Shown here piece after piece: positions 1-7,563 of a stretch of DNA of 11,468 nt (the stretch's first letter is position 1; each line of letters starts with the position of its first letter). A program made the position numbers and the translations under genes. The DNA is from Armatimonadota bacterium. Lineage in GTDB: Bacteria; Armatimonadota; Chthonomonadetes; Chthonomonadales; Chthonomonadaceae. The stretch covers positions 1-11,468 of the forward strand of contig JAPLCR010000473.1 in the NCBI GenBank assembly GCA_026392135.1. Direction: 5' to 3'. The notes beneath the pieces are model-generated. The model was not told the DNA's origin and searched no databases. It worked only from the letters and a program-made list of their open reading frames with translations.

Positions 1-413
1 ACTGGTCGCCTTAGTTCCCCTTCGCCCAGTATTTGGAGAAGGGGTTAGGGGTTGAGGGCTACTTACTGCGTAAGGTGAGATACTCAATATGCTACCCCTC
101 ACCAAAGTCACTATAACCTCCTCTGCCTTTCCTTAAAAAATTGTGGCTCTCCAAAATTCCGTGACGACAAGGGACTTATCTCTGTTTGGAAGGTTGGCGG
201 CAAAAGCGATAGTGCCCTCTGCGCCGATTCCGCCCCCTATCCCAGCCTTTCCCCCGTTCGACACGGGAGAAAGGAGTTGGTTAGACGAGGCTGTAGCACT
301 AGTCCCGCTCTATCCCGACTTTTTGGAGAGAAACAAAAAATTCTCGATTCAAGTAGGGATTCCGTCTATTTTTGTGATATTATTCCAATAATAGAAGGAG
401 GTTAGAGAATAAT
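1..413. other. No convincing gene; leader of the 414 gene
   Basis: The first 110 bases are repeat-like hairpins. A GTG-initiated frame at 143-391 (82 codons) is open, but it has no ribosome binding site (the upstream sequence is pyrimidine- and A-rich), is very proline-rich in its middle and resembles nothing I recognise. I do not call it. Bases 370-413 are AT-rich and contain TATTAT at 378-383, a possible -10, but I see no matching -35. A strong AAGGAGG at 395-401 serves the next gene. Confidence 0.4.
17..54. repeat. REP-like intergenic hairpin element, copy 1
   Basis: CCCCTTC at 17-23 can pair with GAAGGGG at 38-44, and the stem is followed by the G-rich tail TTAGGGGTTGAGGG (45-58). A second small perfect hairpin, CTTAC/GTAAG with a TGC loop, follows at 62-74. 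GGTGAG (74-79) and CTCACC (98-103) can also pair. The same plan of pyrimidine-rich arm, purine-rich arm and a TT-G-rich tail recurs at 8059-8090. I infer a dispersed palindromic intergenic repeat; the family is not named and the outer boundaries are uncertain. Confidence 0.4.
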
Positions 414-674
414 ATGAAAGCCGTTGTGGAAGGAATGCACCCTGGCGACCGCATGATTACCGATGAGGAAGGAAGAAGAGTCGCTCTCACTTTACGCCTT
501 GTGCCAGAGACTCCCGAAGAGGTCGCCGAACTACGCCGATTTTGTCGCCTCACGGATGCGTTTACGTTCGTGATTGATGACGACTATCGAGAAAACAAAG
601 CACATCTCGCACCCGTTTATGGAGAGCGTATTTTCGCAATTCACCCTAAAGCCCCCATAAAAAGCACGGTGTAA
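414..674 (+). CDS. Small hypothetical protein upstream of hybrid kinase
   Basis: I do not recognise this 86-residue protein. The ATG at 414 follows AAGGAGG (395-401) with a 12-base gap, so translation is well supported. It is a soluble acidic/basic mix with no signal peptide, membrane segment or cysteine pair. The middle (about residues 18-45) reads like a beta strand followed by a charged helix, with the segment TPEEVAELRRFCRL. A run of three aspartates sits near residues 54-56. It ends 28 bases before the hybrid kinase gene on the same strand, so the two are probably co-transcribed. It could be a small partner of the kinase, but position is the only support for that. Confidence that it is coding is moderate to good; function is unknown. 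Confidence 0.6.
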   Translation: MKAVVEGMHPGDRMITDEEGRRVALTLRLVPETPEEVAELRRFCRLTDAFTFVIDDDYRENKAHLAPVYGERIFAIHPKAPIKSTV

Positions 675-702
675 GGGAGAGCATGGAGGGCAACAACCAT
701 TT

Positions 703-2250
703 ATGACAACCTCTGATAAGATAGTAAAAGCCACTGTGGGCGCGTCTCTCGGCACAGTTCTTGTAGAGAACAGCCCCGATATTTTGATACTTTTGGAAGC
801 CCTTCGAGATGAAAACGAAGTAGTCGATTTTCAGATTGTGGAGATGAATACTCCTGCGACACATTTCATTACCCAATCTCAAGAGGATACTACTGGAAGC
901 CTTATGCATACCAGTACGCACAACCCCCTCTTGGCTCTCTGCGACAAATATGTACAAGCTCTTAATACCCACACCCCTGTTGAAGATGAGATAGTACACG
1001 ATGGTAAGACCTATCACTACCTCCTCCTTCCTACGGGTGAGAGGGTCGCTGTCGTTTTGAAAGACATTACCGCTTGGAGAGTAGCACAGAGCGTAAAGCA
1101 GAAACGCCTAGCAGGAGGCATTGGGCACGATTTTGGTAACCTACTCACCGCAATACAGGGTTATACAGATATGGCACTAGACGAGAAGCCCACGGGGTCA
1201 CTACTCTCGTATCTCAATAGTGTCCAGAAAGCAAGCCAACAGGCAGCTGCTTTGAACAGACAGTTGCTTATCTTCGCCGACAAACAGCGGAGTTTGGCAA
1301 AAGCAGTAAGCCTAAATGACGTTATAGAGGAGAGCAAAGCTCAACTTGAAAGAGAGGTCGGCACTGGAATACAGCTAAGCTTTCATCTTTCTGAAGACCT
1401 ATGGAAGGCTCAGATAGACTCTACTCTTTTCGTGCAGCTTCTTCTAAATTTCGCACACTATGCGAAGAGTACCACGCAGGAGCAGGGGCAGTTCATAATT
1501 ACAACGCAGAACCTACTCGTAACCTCTAAAGACAAGGAGTCCTCTACCAGCCTACCCCCTATGGGCGAGTATATCCTACTAGAGCTAAGCACCACAGGGA
1601 AGAGCATCTCCCCTGAACTCCAGAGTAGTCTGTTCGATCCTTACTTCACAGAAAAGCCCTCTGAAAAAGGGGCGGGGTTGGGGTTGGCTGTCTGCCAGAA
1701 TATCGTGGTGCAGAGCGGAGGCAAAATACGCGTCTCTAACAAAACAGGGAACGGAACCTCTTTTCTTATCTATCTACCGCGTGCCATAGAGGTCGGAGCA
1801 ACATTACCAACACCGATGAGGGCAGAGCCTCTTCCCTACGAGGGAACAGAAACTATTCTTGTGGTAGATGACGAGCCAAGCCTCCTTACGCTCATTACAC
1901 ACATCCTCGAAGCTAAAGGTTACAGTGTACTTCAAGCCCTGAGCGCAGAGCAGGCACTGGATATTGTAGGTAGATATAGAGGGCAGATTGATATGTTGGT
2001 TACCGACATGATGATGCCCGGTATTACAGGCAAACAGCTCTCGGAACGCCTCCAAAAAGAGCGCCCCACTCTACCCACCCTCTACGTCTCTGGTTATACC
2101 GCAAATCACCTTGCGTATCAAGGCAGCCAGATAGACACAGTGAACCTTCTACCCAAACCCTTCCATGCAGTAGACCTCCTCAAAGGAGTTCGGCAAGAGT
2201 TAGATACGGTATTAGGCGGTAGAGCTTTGAACAAGCCACAGAGGATATGA
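703..2250 (+). CDS. Soluble hybrid histidine kinase/response regulator, degenerate ATPase
   Basis: The 515 residues read as four parts. Residues 18-125 are PAS-like, ending with VVLKDIT. A HisKA helix (135-195) carries the H-box GHDFGNLLTAIQGY with His142. A HATPase_c domain spans about 235-360. A receiver spans 384-503. There are no membrane segments, so the input is cytoplasmic. The receiver is complete: acidic Asp389/Asp390, phosphoacceptor Asp435 in TDMMMPG, Ser463 and Lys485 in LPKPF. The ATPase is not. The N-box reads LLLNFAHYAKS, with Tyr253 where the Mg-binding Asn of LxNLxxNAxDA belongs. The G1 box reads LSTTGKS, with Thr297 replacing the adenine-contacting Asp of DTGxG and Ser301 the second Gly. 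The G2 box GAGLGL (323-328) is kept. Autophosphorylation may therefore be lost, leaving a receiver or scaffold fed by another kinase. GGAGGG at 685-690 is a usable RBS with a long spacer. The stop overlaps the next gene. Confidence 0.9.
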   Translation: MTTSDKIVKATVGASLGTVLVENSPDILILLEALRDENEVVDFQIVEMNTPATHFITQSQEDTTGSLMHTSTHNPLLALCDKYVQALNTHTPVEDEIVHDGKTYHYLLLPTGERVAVVLKDITAWRVAQSVKQKRLAGGIGHDFGNLLTAIQGYTDMALDEKPTGSLLSYLNSVQKASQQAAALNRQLLIFADKQRSLAKAVSLNDVIEESKAQLEREVGTGIQLSFHLSEDLWKAQIDSTLFVQLLLNFAHYAKSTTQEQGQFIITTQNLLVTSKDKESSTSLPPMGEYILLELSTTGKSISPELQSSLFDPYFTEKPSEKGAGLGLAVCQNIVVQSGGKIRVSNKTGNGTSFLIYLPRAIEVGATLPTPMRAEPLPYEGTETILVVDDEPSLLTLITHILEAKGYSVLQALSAEQALDIVGRYRGQIDMLVTDMMMPGITGKQLSERLQKERPTLPTLYVSGYTANHLAYQGSQIDTVNLLPKPFHAVDLLKGVRQELDTVLGGRALNKPQRI

Positions 2251-3149
2251 AGCGCCTCCTCATAATCAACGCCGATGACTTCGGCTACTCCCACACCGTC
2301 AATGTCGCTATTCAAAGAGCGCACAGAGAGGGTATTCTGACAAGCGCGAGTCTGATGGTAGGTGAAGAGGGCTTTGAGGAGGCAGTTGAGATGGCACGGG
2401 AGATGCCCGCTCTTGGAGTTGGACTACACCTTACCCTCACTCTAGACACTCCTGTATTACCTGCAAAAACGATTCCGCACATAGTCACTCCTCAAAAAAA
2501 ATTAGAGAGCGACCCATTTCGGGCAGGACTGCGCTATACTTTCTCTAAGACCGCACAGCGCGAACTGTTTGCGGAGATGGAGGCGCAGTTCGCACGTTTC
2601 GCACAGACGGGGCTAGACTGGTCTCATGTAGATGGGCACCAACACTTTCACCTCCCTCCTATCGTATGGGATGAGATGCTGCGCCTGTGTGTTCAGTATG
2701 GTGTGCGGCGAATTCGCTATCCTTACGAGCCGATTTTAGATCACCTTAGGTCGGGAGGGCAGTCGATAAACCTTGATACCATTGCCGCCCTCATCTTCCG
2801 ACTTTTGCGAAAGCGGAATCTTGGCTCTCTACGCCGCTATGAACAGAAGTCAGGGCAGACTTTCTTTTTGTGCGGACACGTATACGGGCACTTGCAAACA
2901 GGGCAGATGAGTGAAGCATATACCCTCAAACTCCTCGAAAGGCTGAAGGAGACCACTAGCGAGGTCTATTTTCATCCCGGTGCAAACCATGCACACCTCT
3001 TGCCTCTAGAACAACAGACAGAGGGGGTCAAAGACGTAGAGCTTCATGCCCTGCTCTCTCCAAAGGTACTCTGTGTACTAACAAGTGGAGGCTTCCAGCT
3101 AGGCAGCTACGCGCAGACAGAGGCGATGCTAAAAAGTATCACCCAATAG
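2247..3149 (+). CDS. YdjC/ChbG family carbohydrate deacetylase, HpnK-like
   Basis: This 300-residue protein begins with the family signature INADDFGYS (Asp10 and Asp11, catalytic base and metal ligand). LGVGLHLTL supplies His61, and HVDGHQHFHLPP (127-138) supplies further metal-site histidines. In the family these ligands hold a divalent metal used to deacetylate N-acetylated sugars, including chitooligosaccharides for ChbG. The segment around residues 92-122 (RAGLRYTFS, then AQFARFAQTGL) resembles HpnK, the member found in hopanoid clusters, but no hopanoid gene is visible nearby. The ATG overlaps the kinase stop as ATGA, so translation is probably coupled and the pair share an operon. No signal peptide is seen, so it should act in the cytoplasm. 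The family call is firm; the substrate is unknown. Confidence 0.88.
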   Translation: MKRLLIINADDFGYSHTVNVAIQRAHREGILTSASLMVGEEGFEEAVEMAREMPALGVGLHLTLTLDTPVLPAKTIPHIVTPQKKLESDPFRAGLRYTFSKTAQRELFAEMEAQFARFAQTGLDWSHVDGHQHFHLPPIVWDEMLRLCVQYGVRRIRYPYEPILDHLRSGGQSINLDTIAALIFRLLRKRNLGSLRRYEQKSGQTFFLCGHVYGHLQTGQMSEAYTLKLLERLKETTSEVYFHPGANHAHLLPLEQQTEGVKDVELHALLSPKVLCVLTSGGFQLGSYAQTEAMLKSITQ

Positions 3150-3177
3150 TGAACAATCCGCCCATGGATTCGTCTTA
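3149..3177 (+). promoter_or_regulatory. Candidate ECF-sigma promoter before sigma gene
   Basis: GTGAAC at 3149-3154 is separated by exactly 16 bases from CGTC at 3171-3174. Promoters of many ECF sigma factors carry a -35 ending in AAC and a -10 containing CGT, spaced 16-17 bases. The distance to the candidate start codons (3216-3237) leaves a short leader. ECF sigma genes often transcribe themselves, so autoregulation is plausible. The motif is short and could be chance. Confidence 0.4.
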
Positions 3178-3215
3178 ACCACAATACACTAAAATAGTGG
3201 GGTTCTATTACGAAT

Positions 3216-3821
3216 ATGTGGGCAATGGAAAATGTAATGCACACCGATACCCTGCTCATTCAACGCGCACAAGCAAATGACCGCACCGCCTTTAATGAGA
3301 TTGTGCTACGGTACAAAAGCAAGGTATACAACTATATAAGCCGTATGGTGCGCAGCTCGGCAGACGCGGAAGATCTGACGCAGGAGACTTTTGTTCGCGC
3401 CTACCTCAGTATCCACTCTTTTCAGAGCAGAGCTAGCCTAAACACATGGCTCTTTCGGATTGCTACGAACCTCTGCATCGATTTTAGCAGAAAAACAAAA
3501 GCCCATATTCAAGCCTCTTCGCTCTCGCAAACCTGTTATGAGGACGACGATACCGGTAGTCAACGCGATATTCTTGATGTAAGTTACGACCCTCAGCGTG
3601 TTTTGATAAGTAAAGAGTTGGGGAGAGAGTTAGACACCGCTCTTTCCCAACTGCCGGAAAAACTGCGTACAGTCATACTGCTCTATGATATGGAAGGTCT
3701 CTCTTACGAAGAGATCTCCAGTATTGTCAATGTGCCATTAGGCACCGTGAAGTCCCGTATTTTCAATGCTCGCGCCCAGTTGCGTGAAGCCCTTGCCCCT
3801 TATCTCAAGGGAGTCTACTAG
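3216..3821 (+). CDS. ECF (RpoE-like) RNA polymerase sigma factor
   Basis: The protein has 201 residues with the two-domain ECF plan. Sigma region 2 spans about residues 12-95, including YNYISRMVRSSADAEDLTQE (residues 38-57) and then SRASLNTWLFRIATN, the -10 recognition and melting helices. Sigma region 4 spans about 130-195, with LPEKLRTVILLYDMEGLSYE and the helix-turn-helix recognition segment VPLGTVKSRIFNAR contacting the -35. A 35-residue polar linker joins them. Three in-frame ATGs (3216, 3225, 3237) are possible starts. None has a strong RBS; a GGA seven bases before 3237 and alignment of the usual ECF N-terminus slightly favour 3237 (194 residues). It lies 11 bases upstream of an anti-sigma gene and behind an ECF-type promoter motif, the classic regulated pair. 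The stimulus is unknown; an envelope signal is inferred from the membrane-bound partner. Confidence 0.93.
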   Translation: MWAMENVMHTDTLLIQRAQANDRTAFNEIVLRYKSKVYNYISRMVRSSADAEDLTQETFVRAYLSIHSFQSRASLNTWLFRIATNLCIDFSRKTKAHIQASSLSQTCYEDDDTGSQRDILDVSYDPQRVLISKELGRELDTALSQLPEKLRTVILLYDMEGLSYEEISSIVNVPLGTVKSRIFNARAQLREALAPYLKGVY

Positions 3822-3832
3822 GTAAGAAAACA

Positions 3833-4393
3833 GTGCTTTCTCTATCCCAAAAAACAAATACAGAGTGCTCCGCAATTTGCGCCCTACTTTCAGAGTATCA
3901 CGACAACCTTCTCTCTGCACGTCAGATTATAGAGGTCGAAAAGCACCTCGCCGTGTGTTTGGAGTGTTTGGAAGCAAGTCGTGGAATGGAGGCGATGATT
4001 CACCTGCTTCACTCTACGCCCCAGCGCGACACCAGTGACGACTTCATGATGAGACTACATGACCGCCTCGACGTGCTAGAGCCTGCGGCTATGCCAGCAC
4101 TTCCACTACGAGCCCGCTTCCGTGAATGGGTGATGTCACTCATTTTGGCACTCCGTATCTATCGGCTTCATGCGGTCAGTTTTAGCCTCGTGGGTGTGTT
4201 TCTGATCGGCGTGTTTCTACTAAAACAGCCCCCTGCAAGCCACAACACAGGTGAACCAGAAGGGCAGATAGAGGCGAGAAGTGGGCTTGCCATGCCGTTG
4301 GAGCAGAATGTGGTTAATGCGACGGAAGACCCCTTTTCAGACCCCGTAGCGAATCGACTTGCGGTTCATGCACTCTTATCAACAGGAAGATAG
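3833..4393 (+). CDS. Membrane-anchored zinc-finger anti-sigma factor
   Basis: The 186-residue product starts at a GTG 11 bases after the sigma stop; the RBS is weak, so translation may be coupled. Residues 12-50 form a zf-HC2/ZAS-type domain with the HxxxCxxC motif in EKHLAVCLEC (His38, Cys42, Cys45) and upstream Cys12/Cys16, one of which may complete the zinc site. Such domains grip the paired ECF sigma factor and hold it inactive. A single hydrophobic helix at about 112-130 (AVSFSLVGVFLIGVFLL) should span the inner membrane, leaving roughly 55 mostly acidic residues outside. That layout fits release of the sigma factor by an envelope signal. The short extracytoplasmic tail has no recognisable sensor domain. 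Confidence 0.85.
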   Translation: MLSLSQKTNTECSAICALLSEYHDNLLSARQIIEVEKHLAVCLECLEASRGMEAMIHLLHSTPQRDTSDDFMMRLHDRLDVLEPAAMPALPLRARFREWVMSLILALRIYRLHAVSFSLVGVFLIGVFLLKQPPASHNTGEPEGQIEARSGLAMPLEQNVVNATEDPFSDPVANRLAVHALLSTGR

Positions 4394-4587
4394 GTGCTCT
4401 CAATAGCTACTCAGCCCCCTGACCTCATCACCTGCGTATCTCTCTTATGTTAGTGTGGCTTAGTACCCTTCTCTATTTGAAAGCGACGCTCTATTTTGAA
4501 GCATTTACTGATGAATGGGAGGCATAGTAGCCGATATGATTAGTCAAAAACGGAATAAGTGGTCTTCCGTCGCATTAACCACGCTGT

Positions 4588-6204
4588 ATGATCAAGATCT
4601 CGAATGGGTGGCACGCGCTCAGTGTTCTGGTTACTCTGTTCGTCACGGAACAGGCAGTTGTAGGTGCCTTGCTCTCTCGGAAGGACAACTCTCTAACAAG
4701 AGCCGCTCAGACTATACTGTTCGTTGACGATGCCGACATCCTCTATCGCTCAGGTACAGAGCGCATCCTCCATCCTGCTAAGAGGGCATCAAGTAACCCG
4801 ATAATTCGACAGGACAGACCATGGGAGGCGGCTATCGGATGGATGGCTGTTCATAGAAATCCGGCGACGGGTGTGTATCAGGTTTGGTACCAAACCTACG
4901 CAGGAGTGCGGGCAAAAAGGAGGAGCGATCGGTGTGTCGTATGCTATGCGGAGTCGAGGGATGGCATTCACTTCACCAAACCCAATCTCACACTCTTCCC
5001 CTTTAACGCTATCAAGGAGACTAACATCGTGCTTGTCGCGAATGGAGGTCACTCCGACCGCTACGGAGTCTCCGTTGTCTACGACGCGAAAGATAATAAC
5101 CCTAATCGCCGCTATAAGATGGCATATACCGACTTCTCTGTAGATGAGGGTAAGGAGTATCCTGGACTGTGCGTAGCATTTTCTCCTGATGGAATTCGCT
5201 GGACGAAGTACCCCAAGGCACCGCTTCACAAGACATCTTACGGCGACTACGAAAGCCCAGTACCGTTCACCGACGAAATTGGGCATAGGCTGTGGGATAA
5301 CCCTCTCACAATGGCAGATGCAGTGGATGTGTTCTACGACCCCATCCGTAAATCGTTTGTGAACTACGCAAAGATGTGGATAGACGGTCCCGCTGGAGGG
5401 ATGTACTGGAAGCACGCCATGGGCAGAATTGAAAGTAAAGATTTCATCCACTGGAAGGATGCTGAACTGGTACTCACACCAGATGATACAGACCCTTCTT
5501 CGGTCGAATTTCATACTACGCCCGTATTCTACTATGGCAGTCGCTATTTTTCGCTGAACCAGATTCTCAACAGGGCACTCGGCGGCGGTGTCATCGACAT
5601 TGAGTTAATGGTGAGCCTAGATGGTTGGGATTGGAAACGTCCCTTCAAAAAAGAGTTCTTCTTGTCGCGCGGTGAGCCTGGGCAGTACGACAGCGGCTCC
5701 CTCTTCACTAACTCCACACCCGTTATTCTGGAAGACGAGATACGATTCTACTATGGTGCCTATCAAGGCGGTGCTACTGGCGGCGACGACGAGAATATGC
5801 CCAGCGGGATAGGCTTTGCAACCATACCGCGTGATAGGTTCGCCGGTATAAGACCAGTACGTAAAAGCGACCAGTCGACACTGTCAAAACCGTTGGAGAG
5901 AATCGGACAGATAACGCTTAAGCCTTTAAGCCTTCGCGGTATCAAGAGCATCTCGCTAAATGCAGACGTATCTAAAGGCTCTATCAGGGTGGAGTTGTTG
6001 AGTTCACGAGGGCGGAGGATACGTGGGTTCTCGGCTAACGAGTGTACTCCTTTAAGCGGAGACTCGCTTTCACATACGGTGAGTTGGAAAGGCACTTCGC
6101 TGAGTGAACTACCTCTCGAAAAATATATGATTCGTATCCATCTGAACAGTGCTACTGTGTTCGCACTTTCACTAAGGCGTTGCCCAGAAATAACTGCTTC
6201 ATAA
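4588..6204 (+). CDS. Secreted five-bladed-propeller glycosidase-like protein
   Basis: There are 538 residues. An N-terminal hydrophobic stretch (about 9-26, LSVLVTLFVTEQAVVGA) looks like a Sec signal peptide. The body shows a recurring blade motif: SRDGIHFT (123-130), SPDGIRWT (199-206), SKDFIHWK (283-290) and SLDGWDWK (343-350). This is typical of the GH32/43/68/117-type five-bladed propeller superfamily. Acidic candidates for catalysis are Asp47/48/50 in FVDDAD, Asp251 in VFYDP and Glu307 in VEFHTTP. Residues from about 435 form a C-terminal beta-sandwich (TLKPLSLRGIKSISLNADV) like that of planctomycete homologues, which are mostly annotated hypothetical. It probably cleaves or binds an extracellular polysaccharide; the substrate is unknown. 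No RBS precedes the ATG at 4588, so the start is uncertain. An overlapping frame from 4515 is open but unrelated. Confidence 0.75.
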   Translation: MIKISNGWHALSVLVTLFVTEQAVVGALLSRKDNSLTRAAQTILFVDDADILYRSGTERILHPAKRASSNPIIRQDRPWEAAIGWMAVHRNPATGVYQVWYQTYAGVRAKRRSDRCVVCYAESRDGIHFTKPNLTLFPFNAIKETNIVLVANGGHSDRYGVSVVYDAKDNNPNRRYKMAYTDFSVDEGKEYPGLCVAFSPDGIRWTKYPKAPLHKTSYGDYESPVPFTDEIGHRLWDNPLTMADAVDVFYDPIRKSFVNYAKMWIDGPAGGMYWKHAMGRIESKDFIHWKDAELVLTPDDTDPSSVEFHTTPVFYYGSRYFSLNQILNRALGGGVIDIELMVSLDGWDWKRPFKKEFFLSRGEPGQYDSGSLFTNSTPVILEDEIRFYYGAYQGGATGGDDENMPSGIGFATIPRDRFAGIRPVRKSDQSTLSKPLERIGQITLKPLSLRGIKSISLNADVSKGSIRVELLSSRGRRIRGFSANECTPLSGDSLSHTVSWKGTSLSELPLEKYMIRIHLNSATVFALSLRRCPEITAS

Positions 6205-6325
6205 TTCACTCGTACTACATCTCATAACAAGGTGAAAAAGTGGAGCATTAGTTTTCGGGCGTTGCCTAAGATAGCTACCATTCCGGTGATAGGTTCTCAT
6301 GTGCTAGTGACGATCCTCTACCTCA

Positions 6326-6345
6326 AAAAAGGTAGTCGCCTTTTT
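6326..6345 (+). terminator. Possible intrinsic terminator after 6204 gene
   Basis: AAAAAGG (6326-6332) pairs with CCTTTTT (6339-6345) around the loop TAGTCG, giving a seven-pair stem whose 3' arm is the U-tract. It lies about 120 bases after the glycosidase-like gene and before the next. The stem is mostly A-T and weak, and it would read similarly on either strand. Confidence 0.35.
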
Positions 6346-6416
6346 CTTAGTGTATCTGAATAGCCTCCTCTTCCCATAGTGTGAAGGGGGCGGGGCTAAG
6401 CAAAAGAGTTACTCAA

Positions 6417-7508
6417 ATGCAAACAACAACTATTAAGACCCTATTACTTCTAATCGTTCTCCTGTTAATGGGAAGCCTATGCCCCGCTCAGGCACCGTTC
6501 AAGCCTCGTAAACCCGCTTTCGATAACCCTCCCTTTCGCCCTCGCCGTAGTGCTTCAGACCCTACACAGGTTATCCCGCTTGTACGGCGTATGATGCGCC
6601 CTGATGCAAACTATTCGGGAGAACAGATGACAGAGCTAACAGAGCGTGGTGGACATATCTCGCGGCAGATGGTCTACGGAGACATATTCGGGCATATCCG
6701 CCGCGACTTTTTAGAGCCAGATGCCCTCAAAGGCGATGTAATGATAACGGGGCTTGACCGCTACTACTACTTTCATCAGAGAAGTAACGTTGTTGATATT
6801 GCGCTTTGGCCCACTGATAAGGAGAGCCACTTCAAACGTATTGTGCAGATGGTAGTTCAGAATCAAGCGACGGCGGAACGGGTGGGAGAGGAGGTTATTG
6901 CGGGGCGTACTGCCGTGATTGTCTCTATTCAGAATCGTCCTAACCCCGCTATAGTACGCAATATCAAGTTTTGGATAGATAGAGAGACGGGCATCCTGCT
7001 CAAGAACGAAATCTCGAATCAGCGCGGCTTGGTTTCACGCTCTTACTTCACGAGTATCGCGGTAGGAGCTGCGGTGAACGTCCTACCGCGTATGTTTGAA
7101 CCAACGATTCCACAAGGTGCGACGGTACACCCACTCCTTCCCCCCAAACCCCAATACAGTACACTTGAGGAGGCGAAGGAGCATCTGCCTTTCCAGCCGC
7201 TTGTTCCTTCCCAGCTTCCCCCGGGCTATCAGGTTACAGGCGTGTGGGTGGTGGAGGCGGTGCGAATGCCTCCTTCTGGGATGGGAGCCGTAATCATTCG
7301 CTATGGAGAGGGGATGGGGCAGTTTACGCTTTTTCAAAAGGTAGTGCGCCAGCTACCCCCCAATCAGAGACCTCCGCGCCCGTTTCGTGGACAGCTGAGT
7401 ATCTTGCACTGGTTCGCTTCAACGGCAGATGGTCGCCCTCTAGCTCTAACCTATATTGGTGCCTTACCTGCTGAGCAACTCGAAGCACTTCGTAGCTCAA
7501 CTCACTAA
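6417..7508 (+). CDS. Exported RseB/MucB-like protein with DUF4367-like C-terminus
   Basis: From the ATG at 6417 the product is 363 residues and starts with a textbook Sec signal peptide: basic-poor n-region, leucine core LLLLIVLLLMG, and cleavage predicted after AQA at residue 26. The frame can be extended to a GTG at 6381, but that adds 12 residues before the signal and has no RBS. The mature start is rich in Pro/Arg. The region from about 60 to 230 resembles the LolA-fold N-domain of RseB/MucB, with paired strands such as GRTAVIVSIQNRP and FWIDRETGILLKNEI. The C-terminal part (about 245-345) resembles DUF4367-type domains, with FQPLVPSQLPPGYQVTGVW. RseB proteins sense lipids or misfolded outer-membrane proteins and protect the anti-sigma factor, so a link to the sigma/anti-sigma pair at 3216-4393 is attractive. 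The intervening gene weakens it. Confidence 0.65.
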   Translation: MQTTTIKTLLLLIVLLLMGSLCPAQAPFKPRKPAFDNPPFRPRRSASDPTQVIPLVRRMMRPDANYSGEQMTELTERGGHISRQMVYGDIFGHIRRDFLEPDALKGDVMITGLDRYYYFHQRSNVVDIALWPTDKESHFKRIVQMVVQNQATAERVGEEVIAGRTAVIVSIQNRPNPAIVRNIKFWIDRETGILLKNEISNQRGLVSRSYFTSIAVGAAVNVLPRMFEPTIPQGATVHPLLPPKPQYSTLEEAKEHLPFQPLVPSQLPPGYQVTGVWVVEAVRMPPSGMGAVIIRYGEGMGQFTLFQKVVRQLPPNQRPPRPFRGQLSILHWFASTADGRPLALTYIGALPAEQLEALRSSTH

Positions 7509-7563
7509 GCCCCTCATCGGCATATCTCCATCCCTAATGCGCTAGACCTCTTACATAAGTCGG

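Noticed and set aside
143..391. 82-codon + strand frame starting at GTG
   Set aside because: No ribosome binding site, low-complexity proline-rich middle and no recognisable similarity; likely chance opening in a leader region.
376..392. Promoter with TATTAT at 378-383 before the 414 gene
   Set aside because: No -35 hexamer at 16-18 bases, so I cannot support it beyond AT-richness.
646..1017. 123-codon - strand frame
   Set aside because: Antisense to the kinase N-terminus, no RBS or domain signal.
4515..4727. 70-codon + strand frame overlapping the start of the glycosidase-like gene
   Set aside because: Runs into the signal-peptide region in another frame and has no recognisable content; considered as the true N-terminus through a frameshift, but the 4588 frame already gives a plausible signal peptide.
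4789..5514. 241-codon - strand frame
   Set aside because: Lies wholly inside the glycosidase-like gene, whose frame shows clear blade motifs; antisense shadow.
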